64,000 nt of DNA from Aurifilum marmelostoma (taxonomy: Eukaryota > Ascomycota > Sordariomycetes > Diaporthales > Cryphonectriaceae): positions 806,001 through 870,000 of the forward strand of contig JAMXSV010000028.1 of assembly GCA_027559495.1 (NCBI GenBank). Reading direction: 5' to 3'. Numbering within the stretch: position 1 is the first letter of the stretch; every line of letters begins with the position of its first letter. The notes under the pieces were generated by a model. That model did no database searches and had not been told where the DNA came from. It worked only from the letters and a program-made list of their open reading frames with translations. The position numbers and the translations under genes are program-made. This document shows, one piece after another, positions 12,276-22,870 of the stretch.

Positions 12276-12859
12276 TATTAAAGATACGTGGGATATGAAA
12301 GCGCCACAATGGCAGGAGTGTTTAAGAAACGTAGCAAGAGGAAGTCATGATTGCGACTGGAATCATGAAGGTTTACCTGGTCAACCGTAACCGAACCAGC
12401 TTGCTCATGACATTCGTCCGTCGTGCCTCGGCTCAATGAAGCTCATATAAGTATGCCTGCCGGCATTGAAAATTTGCAGGGGTTGACTCCCTGTACGGAA
12501 TACCCTGACCCCAGCACGAGTACCGCTACACATAGAACACGCTACAGGGTGTGGGCCCCTGTAGGCTGGTAAGTATTTACTGGTTCCGGTTAAAGCACTC
12601 TCAAGCTCAGCGCGTCCCTCTCGACGCGTCGCGGGTCATGGACCTTTTAGACGCGCCGTAAATTTGCACTCTAGCTGTCTGTCTCTGATGCATGCTCGAG
12701 TACCTCATCCAGCCTCCCTCCGGCATTGAATTCGTTCTCTAAATCCTCGAACTCGACTTTGTTCTCTCCCACACCACTCTACCTCCATTAACTCCTGCCT
12801 TACCACTCGATTCAAGCAGTTTGGTTTTGTCCATCTTCCCTCCATCCTCAGTCGAGAAG
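12276..12859. promoter_or_regulatory. Bidirectional PEX1/MCM7 intergenic region
   Basis: The 584 bases between two divergent start codons must hold both promoters. The MCM7-proximal half contains the MluI-box cluster listed separately and a pyrimidine-rich leader (12760-12855). Confidence 0.6.
12610..12656. promoter_or_regulatory. MluI cell-cycle box cluster upstream of MCM7
   Basis: A perfect palindromic ACGCGT at 12624-12629 is flanked by GCGCGT at 12610-12615 and ACGCG at 12651-12655, about 205-250 bases before the MCM7 ATG. In yeasts, MBF (Mbp1/Swi6-type) binds such sites to drive G1/S transcription, and MCM genes are classic targets. The function here is inferred. Confidence 0.5.
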
Positions 12860-15588
12860 ATGGCGTTGCTGGGGTGGAAAGCCCCCGTTGACTACGAGGC
12901 TCAATTGAGTATGATAATACCGACACATATTCCAACCGACTACAGACCGCACTGACGTCCGATTTCTGCAGCTGCCTTCAAGACTTTCTTGCAAGACTTC
13001 AAGGCTTCTCCCGCTGAGTCCATCACACACGCTCTCGGTAACATCGACATCGGCGAGGACGACCTCGATGATGAGTACGACTTCATGGACGAAGATGACG
13101 AGGAGGAGGAGCGCCGTCGTCAGGAGAGGGCCAACAAGAGGAAGCCCTACCATAAGTACAGGGACATGATGCGCCAGCTTGCTGACCGCAAGATTGATGA
13201 GGTGCTCATCGACCTCGATGATGTCGCACAGGTATTATTGCCAGCACAATCTCTGCATCGTCACTCTACGACACTCACTGACCATGTCTCTAGTGGGAGG
13301 AAGAGGCAGGGCAAGACGTCGCCCCTCTGAAACTGGTGCAATCTGTCGAGGGCAACACCAAACACTATGTCGAAATCCTGTCAAGGGCCATTGACGAATG
13401 CATGCCAGAACCTAGTGCAGACCCTACGTACGTCGTGAAGGAATCCAACTGGAGATGAGAAGCTTCATGTGGACTGACCATATGCCAGATTCAAGGACGA
13501 TGTGCTGGATGTTCTCATGGCACGACGCCAGGCCCGGAACCGCGAGATCGTCGAGGGCGCCGAGGCCATGGGTGATCCAACACTGCTGCAGGACAAGTTT
13601 CCTGCGCAGCTGACCAGACGTTACACGCTCGTTTTTAAACCGAGATCGTCCACATCAGAGGGCCCAGCAAAGGCTCTGTCTGTACGCCAAGTCCGTGGCG
13701 ACCACCTCGGCCACCTCATCACCATCCGCGCGATCGCGACAAGAGTCTCAGACGTCAAGCCCCTGGTGCAAGTTAGTGCATACACATGTGATCGATGCGG
13801 TTGCGAGATCTTCCAGCCTGTCACCGCCAAGCAGTTCGGTCCTCTTTCCGTTTGTCCTTCGGCAGACTGCACAGCAAATCAGACAAAGGGTCAGCTGCAG
13901 CCGTCCTCACGAGCTTCCAAGTTCTTGCCTTTCCAGGAAATCAAAGTACAGGAGCTCCCGGAGCAGGTGCCCATCGGTCAGATCCCGCGGTCCCTGACTG
14001 TTTCGGCCTATGGAAGCGCTGTGCGCCAGATCAACCCCGGTGATGTCGTCGACATCTCTGGCATCTTTCTCCCCACTCCATACACCGGGTTCCGGGCAAT
14101 GCGCGCTGGCCTCCTCACTGACACCTACCTCGAGGCACATTACATCCTTCAGCACAAGAAGGCGTATGAGAACATTCGGGTCGACCCGGGAATCGCACGC
14201 AAGATTGACATGTACAGGAGATCGGGACATGTCTACGAGTACCTCGCCAAGTCGATCGCACCCGAGATCTACGGTCATCTCGACGTCAAGAAGGCACTTT
14301 TGCTGCTCCTTGTCGGAGGTGTGAACAAGGAGATGGGAGACGGCATGAAGATCCGTGGAGACATCAACATCTGCTTGATGGGTGATCCTGGTGTGGCCAA
14401 GTCCCAGCTGCTCAAGTACATCTCCAAGGTGGCCCCTCGTGGAGTGTACACCTCGGGCCGTGGTAGCAGTGGTGTTGGTCTGACTGCTGCGGTCATGAGA
14501 GATCCTGTCACGGATGAGATGGTTCTCGAGGGAGGTGCCCTCGTCCTGGCCGACAATGGTATCTGCTGTATTGATGAGTTCGACAAGATGGACGACAACG
14601 ACCGAACGGCCATCCACGAAGTCATGGAGCAGCAGACAATCAGCATATCCAAGGCCGGTATTTCCACGACCCTGAATGCCCGTACCTCGATATTGGCCGC
14701 TGCCAACCCCTTGTATGGCCGCTACAACCCGAAGCTCTCTCCGGTCGAGAACATCAACCTTCCCGCCGCCCTCCTGTCTCGTTTCGATATCCTCTTCCTC
14801 CTCCTTGACACTCCCTCCCGCGATAACGACGCCCAGCTTGCCAAGCATGTTGCGTACGTCCACATGCACAATAAGCATCCCGACATCGGCACCGCTGATG
14901 AGGTCGTCTTCCCCCCTGACGAGGTCCGGGCATACATCTCGCGGGCACGGACTCACCGCCCAGTTGTGCCACAGAACGTCTCCGAGTACATTATCAAGAC
15001 GTACGTCAAGATGCGGGATGCGCAGAAGAAGGCAGAGAAGCGCGGCAAACAGTTTGCACACACCACGCCTCGTACACTCTTGGGTGTCGTCCGTCTGGCA
15101 CAGGCCCTGGCCCGGCTGAGGTTCGCAGATGAGGTGACCCAGGAGGATGTCGACGAGGCTCTCCGCCTGGTCGAGGCAAGCAAGGATAGCTTGAATGCCG
15201 AGGCTGGTGGCAACAACAGGAGACAGATGAATGTCAGCAGCAGGATCTACAACCTCGTCAAGTCGCTCATGGAGACCCGCCAGTGCCTGGCCGATGATGC
15301 GGATGAGGATGATGATGAATTCGGCGTGGAGTTGAGCATGCGCAAGGTCAAGGAGCGGGTCATTGCCAAGGGTTTCACGGAGAACCAGTGGTTGAACACG
15401 CTTGATGAGTACACGGAGCTTGATGTAAGGACACCCCCTCCCCCTTCCTGCTGTTATTTGTTTTCTCTTGCGCCATGCCGGGACCCTTATGCTGACTTTG
15501 TTCTTAGTTGTGGCAAACTGCCGGAAATGGCACTCGTCTCGTTTTCATAACTGCTCAGGCCGATGAAGAAGAAGAGGATGACGAGTAG
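12860..15588 (+). CDS. MCM7: Replicative helicase subunit Mcm7
   Basis: Five exons: 12860-12908, 12972-13231, 13294-13427, 13489-15424 and 15508-15588. Phases agree at every join, giving 819 residues. Mcm7 is one of six AAA+ subunits of the CMG helicase that unwinds DNA at replication forks. Visible parts: an acidic N-terminal stretch (EDDLDDEYDFMDEDDEEEE); a C4-type zinc finger near residue 248 (CDRCG...CPSADC); Walker A GDPGVAKS near 445; Walker B CCIDEFDKM near 508; arginine-finger SRFDIL near 578; and an acidic C-terminus. The last exon supplies LWQTAGNGTRLVFI, typical of Mcm7, and replaces an intron-derived tail that would appear if the fourth intron were not removed. Length is normal for fungal Mcm7. 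Confidence 0.96.
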
Positions 15589-15971
15589 ATGCGGCATGGT
15601 TAATGTATAGTCCCGTGGATCATGAAATTACAGTGCTTTGGCGTTGCGAGACCGGGACTTGTTATGTTGGATGCATGAGAGCTATAATTCATAGCACCTG
15701 AGATTAAAATGGATATTAAAAATCCAAAAAGAAAAGAAATTTACTGGCTCTCTCATTACACGCGCGCAACATACTCTAGCTATTTCAGTTCTCAACTTAA
15801 CAACCCCCCCCTCCCAACCAGAGAAGTCGTCACTGTAGTTGCCTCCGTCTCTGTTGAGGGAAAATGCACGTAAGCGTCAGTAAATGTTTTTCGATTTATA
15901 AGTCATAACACTTTTTTTTCCTCTTTTTTTCTTCTTTCTCCCTCACTATATACATATCATCTCCAACAAAC
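15589..15971. other. Convergent 3' region MCM7/mS29
   Basis: These 383 bases are the shared 3' flank of two convergent genes. It is AT-rich with T/C tracts around 15909-15945, consistent with 3' ends and poly(A) signals. No gene was seen. Confidence 0.5.
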
Positions 15972-17567
15972 CTACAACCTCAGAGTCAACAGCCCAGCCC
16001 TCTCCATCTCGCCAATAATGCCGTTACCACCCGTCATCCACTTCTCACTAACTGTTCTCTCGTCGACCTGTGCCCGCAGGAGCCCGCTGGCGGCCCAGTA
16101 CTCCATGAGGGCCCTGGCCTCCGCCTTGCCGATCCCCCTGACGTTCACAACATCGATGCCCGTTCCCTCCATGACCTCATCCACACGCGGGTCGTACTTG
16201 CGGCAGTAAGGATCCCGCGGTGGCAGGTCGGCGGTACCGGCTTGCCTGGCGAGCTGGCGGTCGATGGCGAGTTCCATGCTGGGGTTGCGGGCGGCGTTGC
16301 TCCTGCAGGTGGCGGCAATAGCGGCGCCGCCGTTGGGTAGCGGGGTGCGGCCCGAGAGGACGTCGACAAACATGCGCACGATGGCCATGTCGTGGCTGTG
16401 AATGGGCTCAAATGCCTGGCTCCGGTAGTCAGAGACGCGCATGAGGAAGGACAGGCCGTCCACGGCGAACAGGACGGGGGGTCGGGGTTTGCCGGCACCG
16501 TCTGCCTTGGCGACGAAGAGCTCGTGCCACAGGGCGGAGAAGACGGGCCAGGCCTGGTCGGCCTCGCGGGCTGACTCGATGAGGGTGACGAGGGTGGCGC
16601 CCTCAGCGACGGGGTTGGTGAACTCCTCGTATGAGCGGGTGGTGTAGATCTTCTCGAGGACGTCACGGTTAGCCTTGAGGATGTTCTGCATCAGCTTGAG
16701 CGCGTAGACGGACTGCATCCACTGCTGAGGGTTGGTGTCCGGGATGGGTGCGTAGTCGGTGCAGGCTGTTGTAAGTTCCTGGGCTGTCGTGGCATATACG
16801 GTCAGCACTCCGAATGGTCGATCCGATACACTGGTGGCAGTATCTTGGAATAGCACAGCACACATACCTTCTGGGATGTTTATGACCACCCACTTGTTCA
16901 AGAACGCGTTCACAATGGCCTGCAGGAGCACCATGCTCTTTCCAGCCGCCCTCTCTCCAGAGATGACCAGCCTCGCCGTCGAACCGTCCCTGGCGGCCTG
17001 CTGCATCTTCTCGCACACCGTCACCGTCTCCGGGCGCACCAGCATGTGGGGGCTATGAAACAAGCCCCAGGTCTGGCTGGACTTGAAGGCCTCGACGGCG
17101 CGCAGCGGGTCAACTAGCCCGTCAGGGATCTTGAGCACTCTGCCCGCGCTCTCCTGGTCCGCAAGCCTCTCGCTGGTCATGACGTCCAGGCCGCGCACGG
17201 GGATCGCATTGTTGTTGGACAGCACGATGCGCTTGCGTAGGGCCTTGCGCTCGCCGGGGCCGGGCGTCTTGTGCCGTACGATGTCCTTCTTGTTCTTGAA
17301 CTTGGAGAGCTTCATGCGCTTGCCTGTGCGCTGGTGCCCGCCAGACCTGCCGGTGTTGTTGGTGGCCTGGAAGGGCGCGCTCGTCGAGAAGGGGCGGGTC
17401 GAGGGCGGCATGGTGCCTGTCGATGCAATTGCCGTCGTGTTGGTAGTCATCTTCGACGGTATGATCGTGGTCGCGGGGGCGAGTTGCCTCGTTGATACTG
17501 CCGGCGATGCGGAGGCCACCGAGGGCCTGAGCAGGCACCTCCAGCAGCTTTGAGGAGCCATTGCCAT
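15972..17567 (-). CDS. RSM23: Mitochondrial small-subunit ribosomal protein mS29 (DAP3/Rsm23 family)
   Basis: Two exons, 17567-16868 and 16783-15972, joined in phase 1, giving 503 residues. mS29 is a GTP-binding protein of the mitochondrial small ribosomal subunit. The N-terminus (MAMAPQSCWRCLLRPS, then Ser/Thr/Arg-rich) is a typical mitochondrial targeting sequence; the frame runs open upstream of 17567 but has no earlier ATG. A P-loop (GERAAGKS) lies near residue 200 and a Walker B-like hydrophobic-Asp run (VLFAVDGLSFL) further on. The 84-base intron (donor GTATGTG, acceptor GACAG) is a multiple of three without an in-frame stop. I chose splicing because it gives INIPEAQELTTACTDYAP, the family-typical sequence. 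The gene is divergent from RRS1. Confidence 0.92.
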   Translation of the reverse strand: MAMAPQSCWRCLLRPSVASASPAVSTRQLAPATTIIPSKMTTNTTAIASTGTMPPSTRPFSTSAPFQATNNTGRSGGHQRTGKRMKLSKFKNKKDIVRHKTPGPGERKALRKRIVLSNNNAIPVRGLDVMTSERLADQESAGRVLKIPDGLVDPLRAVEAFKSSQTWGLFHSPHMLVRPETVTVCEKMQQAARDGSTARLVISGERAAGKSMVLLQAIVNAFLNKWVVINIPEGMCAVLFQDTATSVSDRPFGVLTVYATTAQELTTACTDYAPIPDTNPQQWMQSVYALKLMQNILKANRDVLEKIYTTRSYEEFTNPVAEGATLVTLIESAREADQAWPVFSALWHELFVAKADGAGKPRPPVLFAVDGLSFLMRVSDYRSQAFEPIHSHDMAIVRMFVDVLSGRTPLPNGGAAIAATCRSNAARNPSMELAIDRQLARQAGTADLPPRDPYCRKYDPRVDEVMEGTGIDVVNVRGIGKAEARALMEYWAASGLLRAQVDERTVSEKWMTGGNGIIGEMERAGLLTLRL

Positions 17568-18111
17568 GTCTCCTGTGCTCTCTCCACCGGCCCTTCTCAA
17601 ATATGGATGTTCAAGACGGGCCCTTGCGCCTTGTTGAGGCCTATCAATTGAGGTCGTTGTGCGCGCGGGCTCCGGAGGCTCACGCGAAGGGTTGAAGCTC
17701 GTCCCGGCTAGACCTGAAGAAATTCTAGCTCCACGCCGGCATATCGATACGCTAAGCACCTACTGTAGGCACCCCTGCAGTGGAGTGAGAGACCCACTCA
17801 AAAGTCTATCACTGTGGCCGGCAGGCAAAAAAGTTCAGAAGCCTCTCAGCCTGGAGAGAGTCGATTCCCTCTCTTTGACTTCATCTATAAAGTCCATCTA
17901 CCAGCAAATCTATTGTTATCCCCCCGCAACACCAGCCTCAGGGGTGAGCAGCAAGCAGCCAGACTGCTGTTGGAGTGTCAAGCCACAAAACCAGAAAATC
18001 GGAGCTCAAAGCTCTAAGCGATCCAGCGCAGAAAGAAAGGGAACAATCGGACAAAAAAAAAAAAAAAGGCAAGGACATTAAAATCTGCCGCCGAAAAAAA
18101 AAAAAAAAAAA
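17568..18111. promoter_or_regulatory. Bidirectional mS29/RRS1 intergenic region
   Basis: These 544 bases lie between divergent start codons. They contain two long dA tracts next to RRS1 (listed separately). I did not find a clear PAC or RRPE ribosome-biogenesis motif by eye. Confidence 0.5.
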
Positions 18112-18112
18112 A
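18053..18112 (+). promoter_or_regulatory. Poly(dA) tracts running into the RRS1 start codon
   Basis: An A15 run (18053-18067) and an A19 run (18094-18112) lie in the RRS1 leader; the last A of the second is the A of the ATG. Such tracts exclude nucleosomes at yeast ribosome-biogenesis promoters. Transcribed, they would give an A-rich leader able to bind poly(A)-binding protein. Confidence 0.5.
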
Positions 18113-18711
18113 TGGCATCAACCACAAAGACCAAGCTGCCCGTGGCAGTCGAGAAGCCCACCCCATACACCTTCGACCTGGGCCTCCTCCTCGCCTCGGA
18201 CCCCAACCCGCCGGAGCTCGACCCCTCCGACCTCGAGACCACCCTCGCAGCTGTGGCCCGCGACGGCGCCCAGGCCCTCGTCAACCAGCTCCTGACTACC
18301 TGCCCCCTGACCTCGACCAAGACCGACGGCGTGCTCCTCTCCCTCCCGCCCGTGTCCACCCCCCTCCCGCGCGAGAAGCCCCTGCCGACCCCCAAGCCGC
18401 CCACCAAGTGGGAGCAGTTCGCCAAGCGCAAGGGTATCGCCCCCAAGACCAGGGAGCAGCGCAAGAACCTGACCTGGAACGAGGAGCGCGGCGAGTGGGA
18501 GAAGAAGTGGGGCTGGAAGGGCGACCAGCGGGCGCGGGACCGCGCAGAGGGCAAGGTCCCTCACGACTGGGTGGTCGAGGTGGATGCGAACAAGGAGGCC
18601 AAGCTGAAGGATGGGGAGACGATCCGGGGTGAGGGCAGGAGGGAGAGGAAGGAGCGGGCGCGGAGGAACGAGAGAAAGATGAGAAGCAATGCCCGGAAGG
18701 CGGGCAAGTGA
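18112..18711 (+). CDS. RRS1: Ribosome biogenesis regulatory protein Rrs1
   Basis: Single exon, 199 residues. Rrs1 works with Rpf2 in the nucleolus to load 5S RNP into pre-60S particles. The N-terminal half carries YTFDLGLLLASDPNPP, and a central block shows the family signature PTKWEQFAKRKGI followed by W-x-x-x-x-G-x-W-E-K-K-W-G-W. The C-terminus is a Lys/Arg-rich tail (RRERKERARRNERKMRSN) suited to rRNA binding and nucleolar localisation. Length is normal for fungal Rrs1. The start codon directly follows a 19-base A tract and no other in-frame ATG is nearby. Confidence 0.95.
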   Translation: MASTTKTKLPVAVEKPTPYTFDLGLLLASDPNPPELDPSDLETTLAAVARDGAQALVNQLLTTCPLTSTKTDGVLLSLPPVSTPLPREKPLPTPKPPTKWEQFAKRKGIAPKTREQRKNLTWNEERGEWEKKWGWKGDQRARDRAEGKVPHDWVVEVDANKEAKLKDGETIRGEGRRERKERARRNERKMRSNARKAGK

Positions 18712-19986
18712 GAAGGGGCACGGTGGCGAGGAGGAGGATGACAGAGAGCTTCAATGGAACCTGCACCTGATGGGACAAGAAATGAGGGTAAAACACAAGA
18801 TCCTCTGGACATGTCCAATTGGTCGAGAGAGCCTCCTGGCTGCATATTGTATGCTAGGGCTAACATGATTTGACTCAACGACCCGTCAAAACAAGACGCC
18901 AAAGTGCGCAGAGACAGATGGCGAGAGTCGTGCGGATGGTCCTGACAAAGTATAGGTTATGTGGAAGCAGAGAACGGGGCCCATGCTCGCAGCGTGATAA
19001 TTTACGGGCAGCAAAATTCCCCGTCGCAGCATATATCAAAAGGAGTCTGGCGTACAGGCAGGTGGGGGAAAAGATTCATTATAGGTATAGCAGCCATGTG
19101 CGTCAGGAAGAAATATGGCAGACAAGATACCGAAAAACTGGGGGCTTTGAAATCATATTTATTTTGTTGTTCAACTCAAGCCGTCACTGTCTTGCCATCA
19201 CCAGGCCATAAAGCTCCGGTTCCATCCTTTACAGTCGCAATATAACATATAGCCACCCCCACCCATGCATGCATGGCATTTGTTCCGTCTCCTGTCCCAG
19301 GAACCACAGCATACACCTGATCGCGCAGCTTGTCCTTCTCTGTCTGGAAAATAGCCCATGCTGAGAGCTCAACGCAAAAACTAGCCTCCCATCCTCTCCG
19401 AGTTTCCCGATCTTTTCTCTTCCTGTCCAACCAATAACGATGGTAGAAAATCAAACATACATTACCCAAAGCGTTCTGACCACACTCTTGGTATGATCAT
19501 TATGACGAGCCTCTCGGTCCACCATCTTCTCCTCCAAGTGAATACGCTTAGGATGTGTCGGGGGAAAAAACTGCAGGCAAGAAACAAGCATGCCTCTGCG
19601 CAGAAAAAGGCAAAAATACAAATGCCACCTATTCGGTGATTTGTTTTGCTGTGCGCGAGAAAAGAAATTCTGATCCAAATGCCTCAAGGGTATACAGAAT
19701 CGCCGCTCTCCACTCTCCACCGGCGTCAAGTCCCCGCGTCTTTCCACCTGATGCAGTCTCGAATGTCCTTCTCTTGAGCCATACAACGCTCTTCTTGCTG
19801 GACTCCAGCTCAGAAGGCCACAGTTTACAAAGGAAATTCGTCATGCTCATGTCTCGTCATATAGGATAGCCAAGTGGTGCCGTCGTGTGCCCCCTCTCAA
19901 GGAAAGAAAAGACAGGCACAGACGTTCACACTTTGCAGGTAGTTCATTCAGCTGACCTCTCGAAAGCAAAGTCGAAGAGGGCGCTT
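18712..19986. other. Convergent 3' region RRS1/RhoGAP, 1.3 kb
   Basis: This is the 3' flank of two convergent genes. Open frames (for example 19451-19786 minus, 19555-19869 plus) overlap each other and have no recognisable content. No RNA gene was seen. Confidence 0.5.
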
Positions 19987-22870
19987 CTAGAACCCCAGAG
20001 GAGACAGCGGCTTGATGGGCGACAGCGGCCGGAGGTCGTTGCCATCTTGAGATGTCAGGCCTCGGCCATCTGGTATGGCTGCATTTGCTGATTTGGGGGC
20101 AGGGATGCCGTTCTCCTTTCCGTTCTCGAGTGGAGGAGGGCTCTTCTTCTTGAGCCGCATCTGGTCTCCGCCATGTGGAGACTTCCTGCTGTTGCCGTCT
20201 GACGAGGAAATATTGCGTTCCCTCTCTTCCCTTTCGAGTCCAGGGGACCGCCGTCGTTCACCCCGTGACTCGGATCTCGGCTCGAGTTTCTTTCGTACTC
20301 CCAAGCCCGGTGGTGGCGGCTGGTCAAACAGTTTGTATTCCTCCTCGATGTATCTCGCCTCAGTCTTGCACCCTTTCCAGCAATCCCTCCAGTCGCAAAC
20401 CAGGAACTTGAAACAGAATGCGTCTATCTTCATGCACGGCTGAAAGCAGATGCAGAGGTTGCGAAAGTCCATCTTGTTCTTGTCGGAATGCGCCAGGAGC
20501 AGGCTAAGGTGGCAGGTGATGGCAAAAAGCAGGTAGTAGTTGAAGGGCGAGAGGCTCGACAGCTCGTCGATGAGGAGCTGTGGAACCTGTTCGGAGCCGG
20601 CGCATTCCCTGGCGACGCGGTCTTGGGCCTCTTTGGGGAATAAATCGTCGGGCAACTCGCGAAGCCAGGCCTTTAGCATCGAACCGATTATGTTGATATC
20701 ATAGAGGTCATCCTGCTGGAATAAGTCGACATCGTACTCTGTGCACTCAAATGCGTTAGCAACTCTGGCAAGTCCTCCTGCACTGCGCATTGTCATCATC
20801 CTGACTTACGCTCGTCGAATCGCCGCTGCCATTTCTTGACCTGCGGGCCACTGCCTGGTACCCGATAGAGGCCTTCGACGTCGCATCCTTTGTAGTTCAG
20901 ATAGTCAATTGCCCTCCAGGGAAATGCCGGCATCCAGAATTCTGTCTTGTCGCGGGACTCTTCCAGCCGTTTTGATATTCTTGTCAGCCGGGTCTGCTCG
21001 ACCAATGGCAGGTTGATGACCTTGAGGACGTAATGCTCGTCGTCCACCAGGTCTCTCTCCGTCGTGCTCGCGCTGCGGCCTCCCTTGCCGAACAGGCCCT
21101 TGCCAATTGACTCGGCGACGCGGCCTCCTTCTCTCCTCAGGTTGTTGAAGAAAGATGCTGCGCCGTTACCGTCCCTGGGCGTCGACTGGTGTCTTGCGTG
21201 CTCCCGATCCTGGTGGCCACGCCTGTCAGAAGAGGCATCTCTTGACGGGGCGCGATCAGCCGAGTGGGTTCTCGACGATGAAGACATGGCTTCCCGAAAG
21301 GCACGGTCGTGGGGTATCATGGCGGTCTTTGGGGCCGGAGGTATGTGCGCCTGCTCTGGTCTTTCGAGATCCATCATCGCAGGCGCCTTGGGGGTCGGGG
21401 CGGTGTCTCTCATCTCCTGGGGGCTCGGTGTATGCCGTGGGCTGCGGCCTTCCTTTTCGCGATGCGACTTCGTCCTGCTCAGCAATGTGAAGGGCTTCGG
21501 CTTGGAGACTTTCTTTATGGTAGAGGCGGGAGTGGAGTTCGGGTCACCACCGGCTATCGAGGTTTCGGTTCTTGGGGGCAAGGAGGGGGGGGTTATCTGC
21601 GCGAAGCGAGACAACACCGAGTCAGCTATGGGAAGAAGAAGAAAAAAAGAGGAAGAAAAGAAGAAGAAAAGAAGAAACAAAAACAAAAAAAGACCACGAT
21701 GCCAAATTATCACATTTGACAGTATTCAGGGGTGGTGAAGTGGGGAGGGCAATCATGCGCAACGATGGGATGGTCAGGGTAGGCCAGAAAGTGTGCACTG
21801 CCTTCCCGCCTGGGTTTCAACGATGCGTGCCTGGTGCGCCTGCTTACCCGATTGTTTTGAGCTGTGTTTGGTAATGGGAGGATGATCGGATCCATTCATT
21901 GCGTCGTGCGCCCAGGCTGCAATTTGGGGCCCCTGGGGTTGTAGGGGCAGGCGATCGGACGACTTGGCCGACTTGTGGAAGTTGGAAAAGAAGCCCTGCT
22001 TATTATTATTACTACTGCCGGCTGGGGAGGGCCCTTCTTCGCGGCGCCGGCCGTGGCTGCTCTTTAGGCGGCGTTCTGTGTGATGCTGATGATGTTGTTG
22101 TTGTTGTCTGGATTGCTGATGAGGATGAAGGTTGGTCGATAAGGAGGAGGAGGAGAAGGGCGCTGCAGCCCCTGTCGTCGGGGGGGAAACGCTGCTGTAG
22201 CTCGGCGATGTGAGGCTGTTTCGTCTCGTGGGGGGCAGGAGATGGAGAAGATGAAGACGACGACGACGCAGCGGACGAATCCTGCGGGTTCGGGCGTTGG
22301 CGACGCTCGCGCTGGGGCTGAGGCTTTGGGCTAGGCTCGCGCAGCTGCGGGCTATCCTTGCGCGGCGATATGGCTATGGCCTCCTGGGACTGGAAACCAG
22401 GAGAGGGCTGAGATGGAAGGCCGCTGTTGCCCTGATTATGTGGGGAGAACTTTGAAGTGTAGAGAGATCGAGGTGACAAGTTGGGCGACAGCGACCTGAC
22501 GCTGCCGGGTGCCTCTGGCAAGAGGGCTCGACTTGTTTCATCAGGGGTGGGGGTGGTCAAGTTCACACTGTGGTTGCGACTGTCCCCGTTGGTGGTGTGG
22601 ACACACTGCCGCTGGTCCTGCTGCTGCTGCTGCTGGTGGTTGTGGTGGTGGTGGTTATGGTGGTGGTGGTGGTGGTGCTGCTGCTGCTGCTGCTGTTGCA
22701 GGTGCTGGCGCTGGCGCTGGCGCTGCTGATCCTCGTCTTCCTGCTGCTGTTGCCGGTGGTGCTGGTGGTGCTGGTGGTGCTGTTGCTGGTGCTGCTTGGC
22801 CCCCCTTTGTTCCTGATTCAGCAGCCTGATGCAGTGTCAGCGGCCCTGGCACTGGTTTCTTGCGGGCCAT
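19987..22870 (-). CDS. RhoGAP-domain protein with Gln/His-rich N-terminus (frame broken at homopolymers)
   Basis: Exons 22870-21848, 21625-20810 and 20738-19987, about 862 residues if one surplus base is removed at each of two homopolymers. The RhoGAP domain spans the second splice join: CDVEGLYRVPGSG carries the likely arginine finger, followed by LKAWLRELPDDLFP and NLCICFQPCM. It should stimulate GTP hydrolysis on a Rho/Cdc42-type GTPase at sites of polar growth; the substrate is unknown. The N-terminal half is disordered: Gln/His repeats, then Ser/Pro-rich. Splice phases agree for both introns (GTAAGC...CCCATAG and GTAAGT...CACAG). Within exon 1 the frame slips at C6 22800-22805, and again at G6 22230-22235 or G7 22180-22186. 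The ATG at 22870 (MARKKPVPGPLTLHQ) is the best start but depends on the first correction; an upstream exon is possible. Confidence 0.75.
22609..22800. repeat. CAG/CAC trinucleotide-rich tract in RhoGAP exon 1
   Basis: Imperfect CTG/GTG repeats on the plus strand read as CAG/CAC on the coding strand, encoding about 60 residues dominated by Gln and His. Antisense frames here give artefactual poly-Leu/Val/Trp proteins. Confidence 0.85.

Noticed and set aside
13907..15061. 384-codon minus-strand open frame across MCM7
   Set aside because: It is the antisense shadow of the well-supported MCM7 exon 4.
17568..17759. 64-residue N-terminal extension of mS29
   Set aside because: The frame is open but has no ATG before 17567, and the downstream start gives a proper mitochondrial presequence.
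22216..22276. Possible 61-base intron in RhoGAP exon 1 (donor GTCCGC)
   Set aside because: It has the right length modulo three, but the donor is very poor and there is no clear branch point. A homopolymer slip is simpler, though transcript data could revive it.
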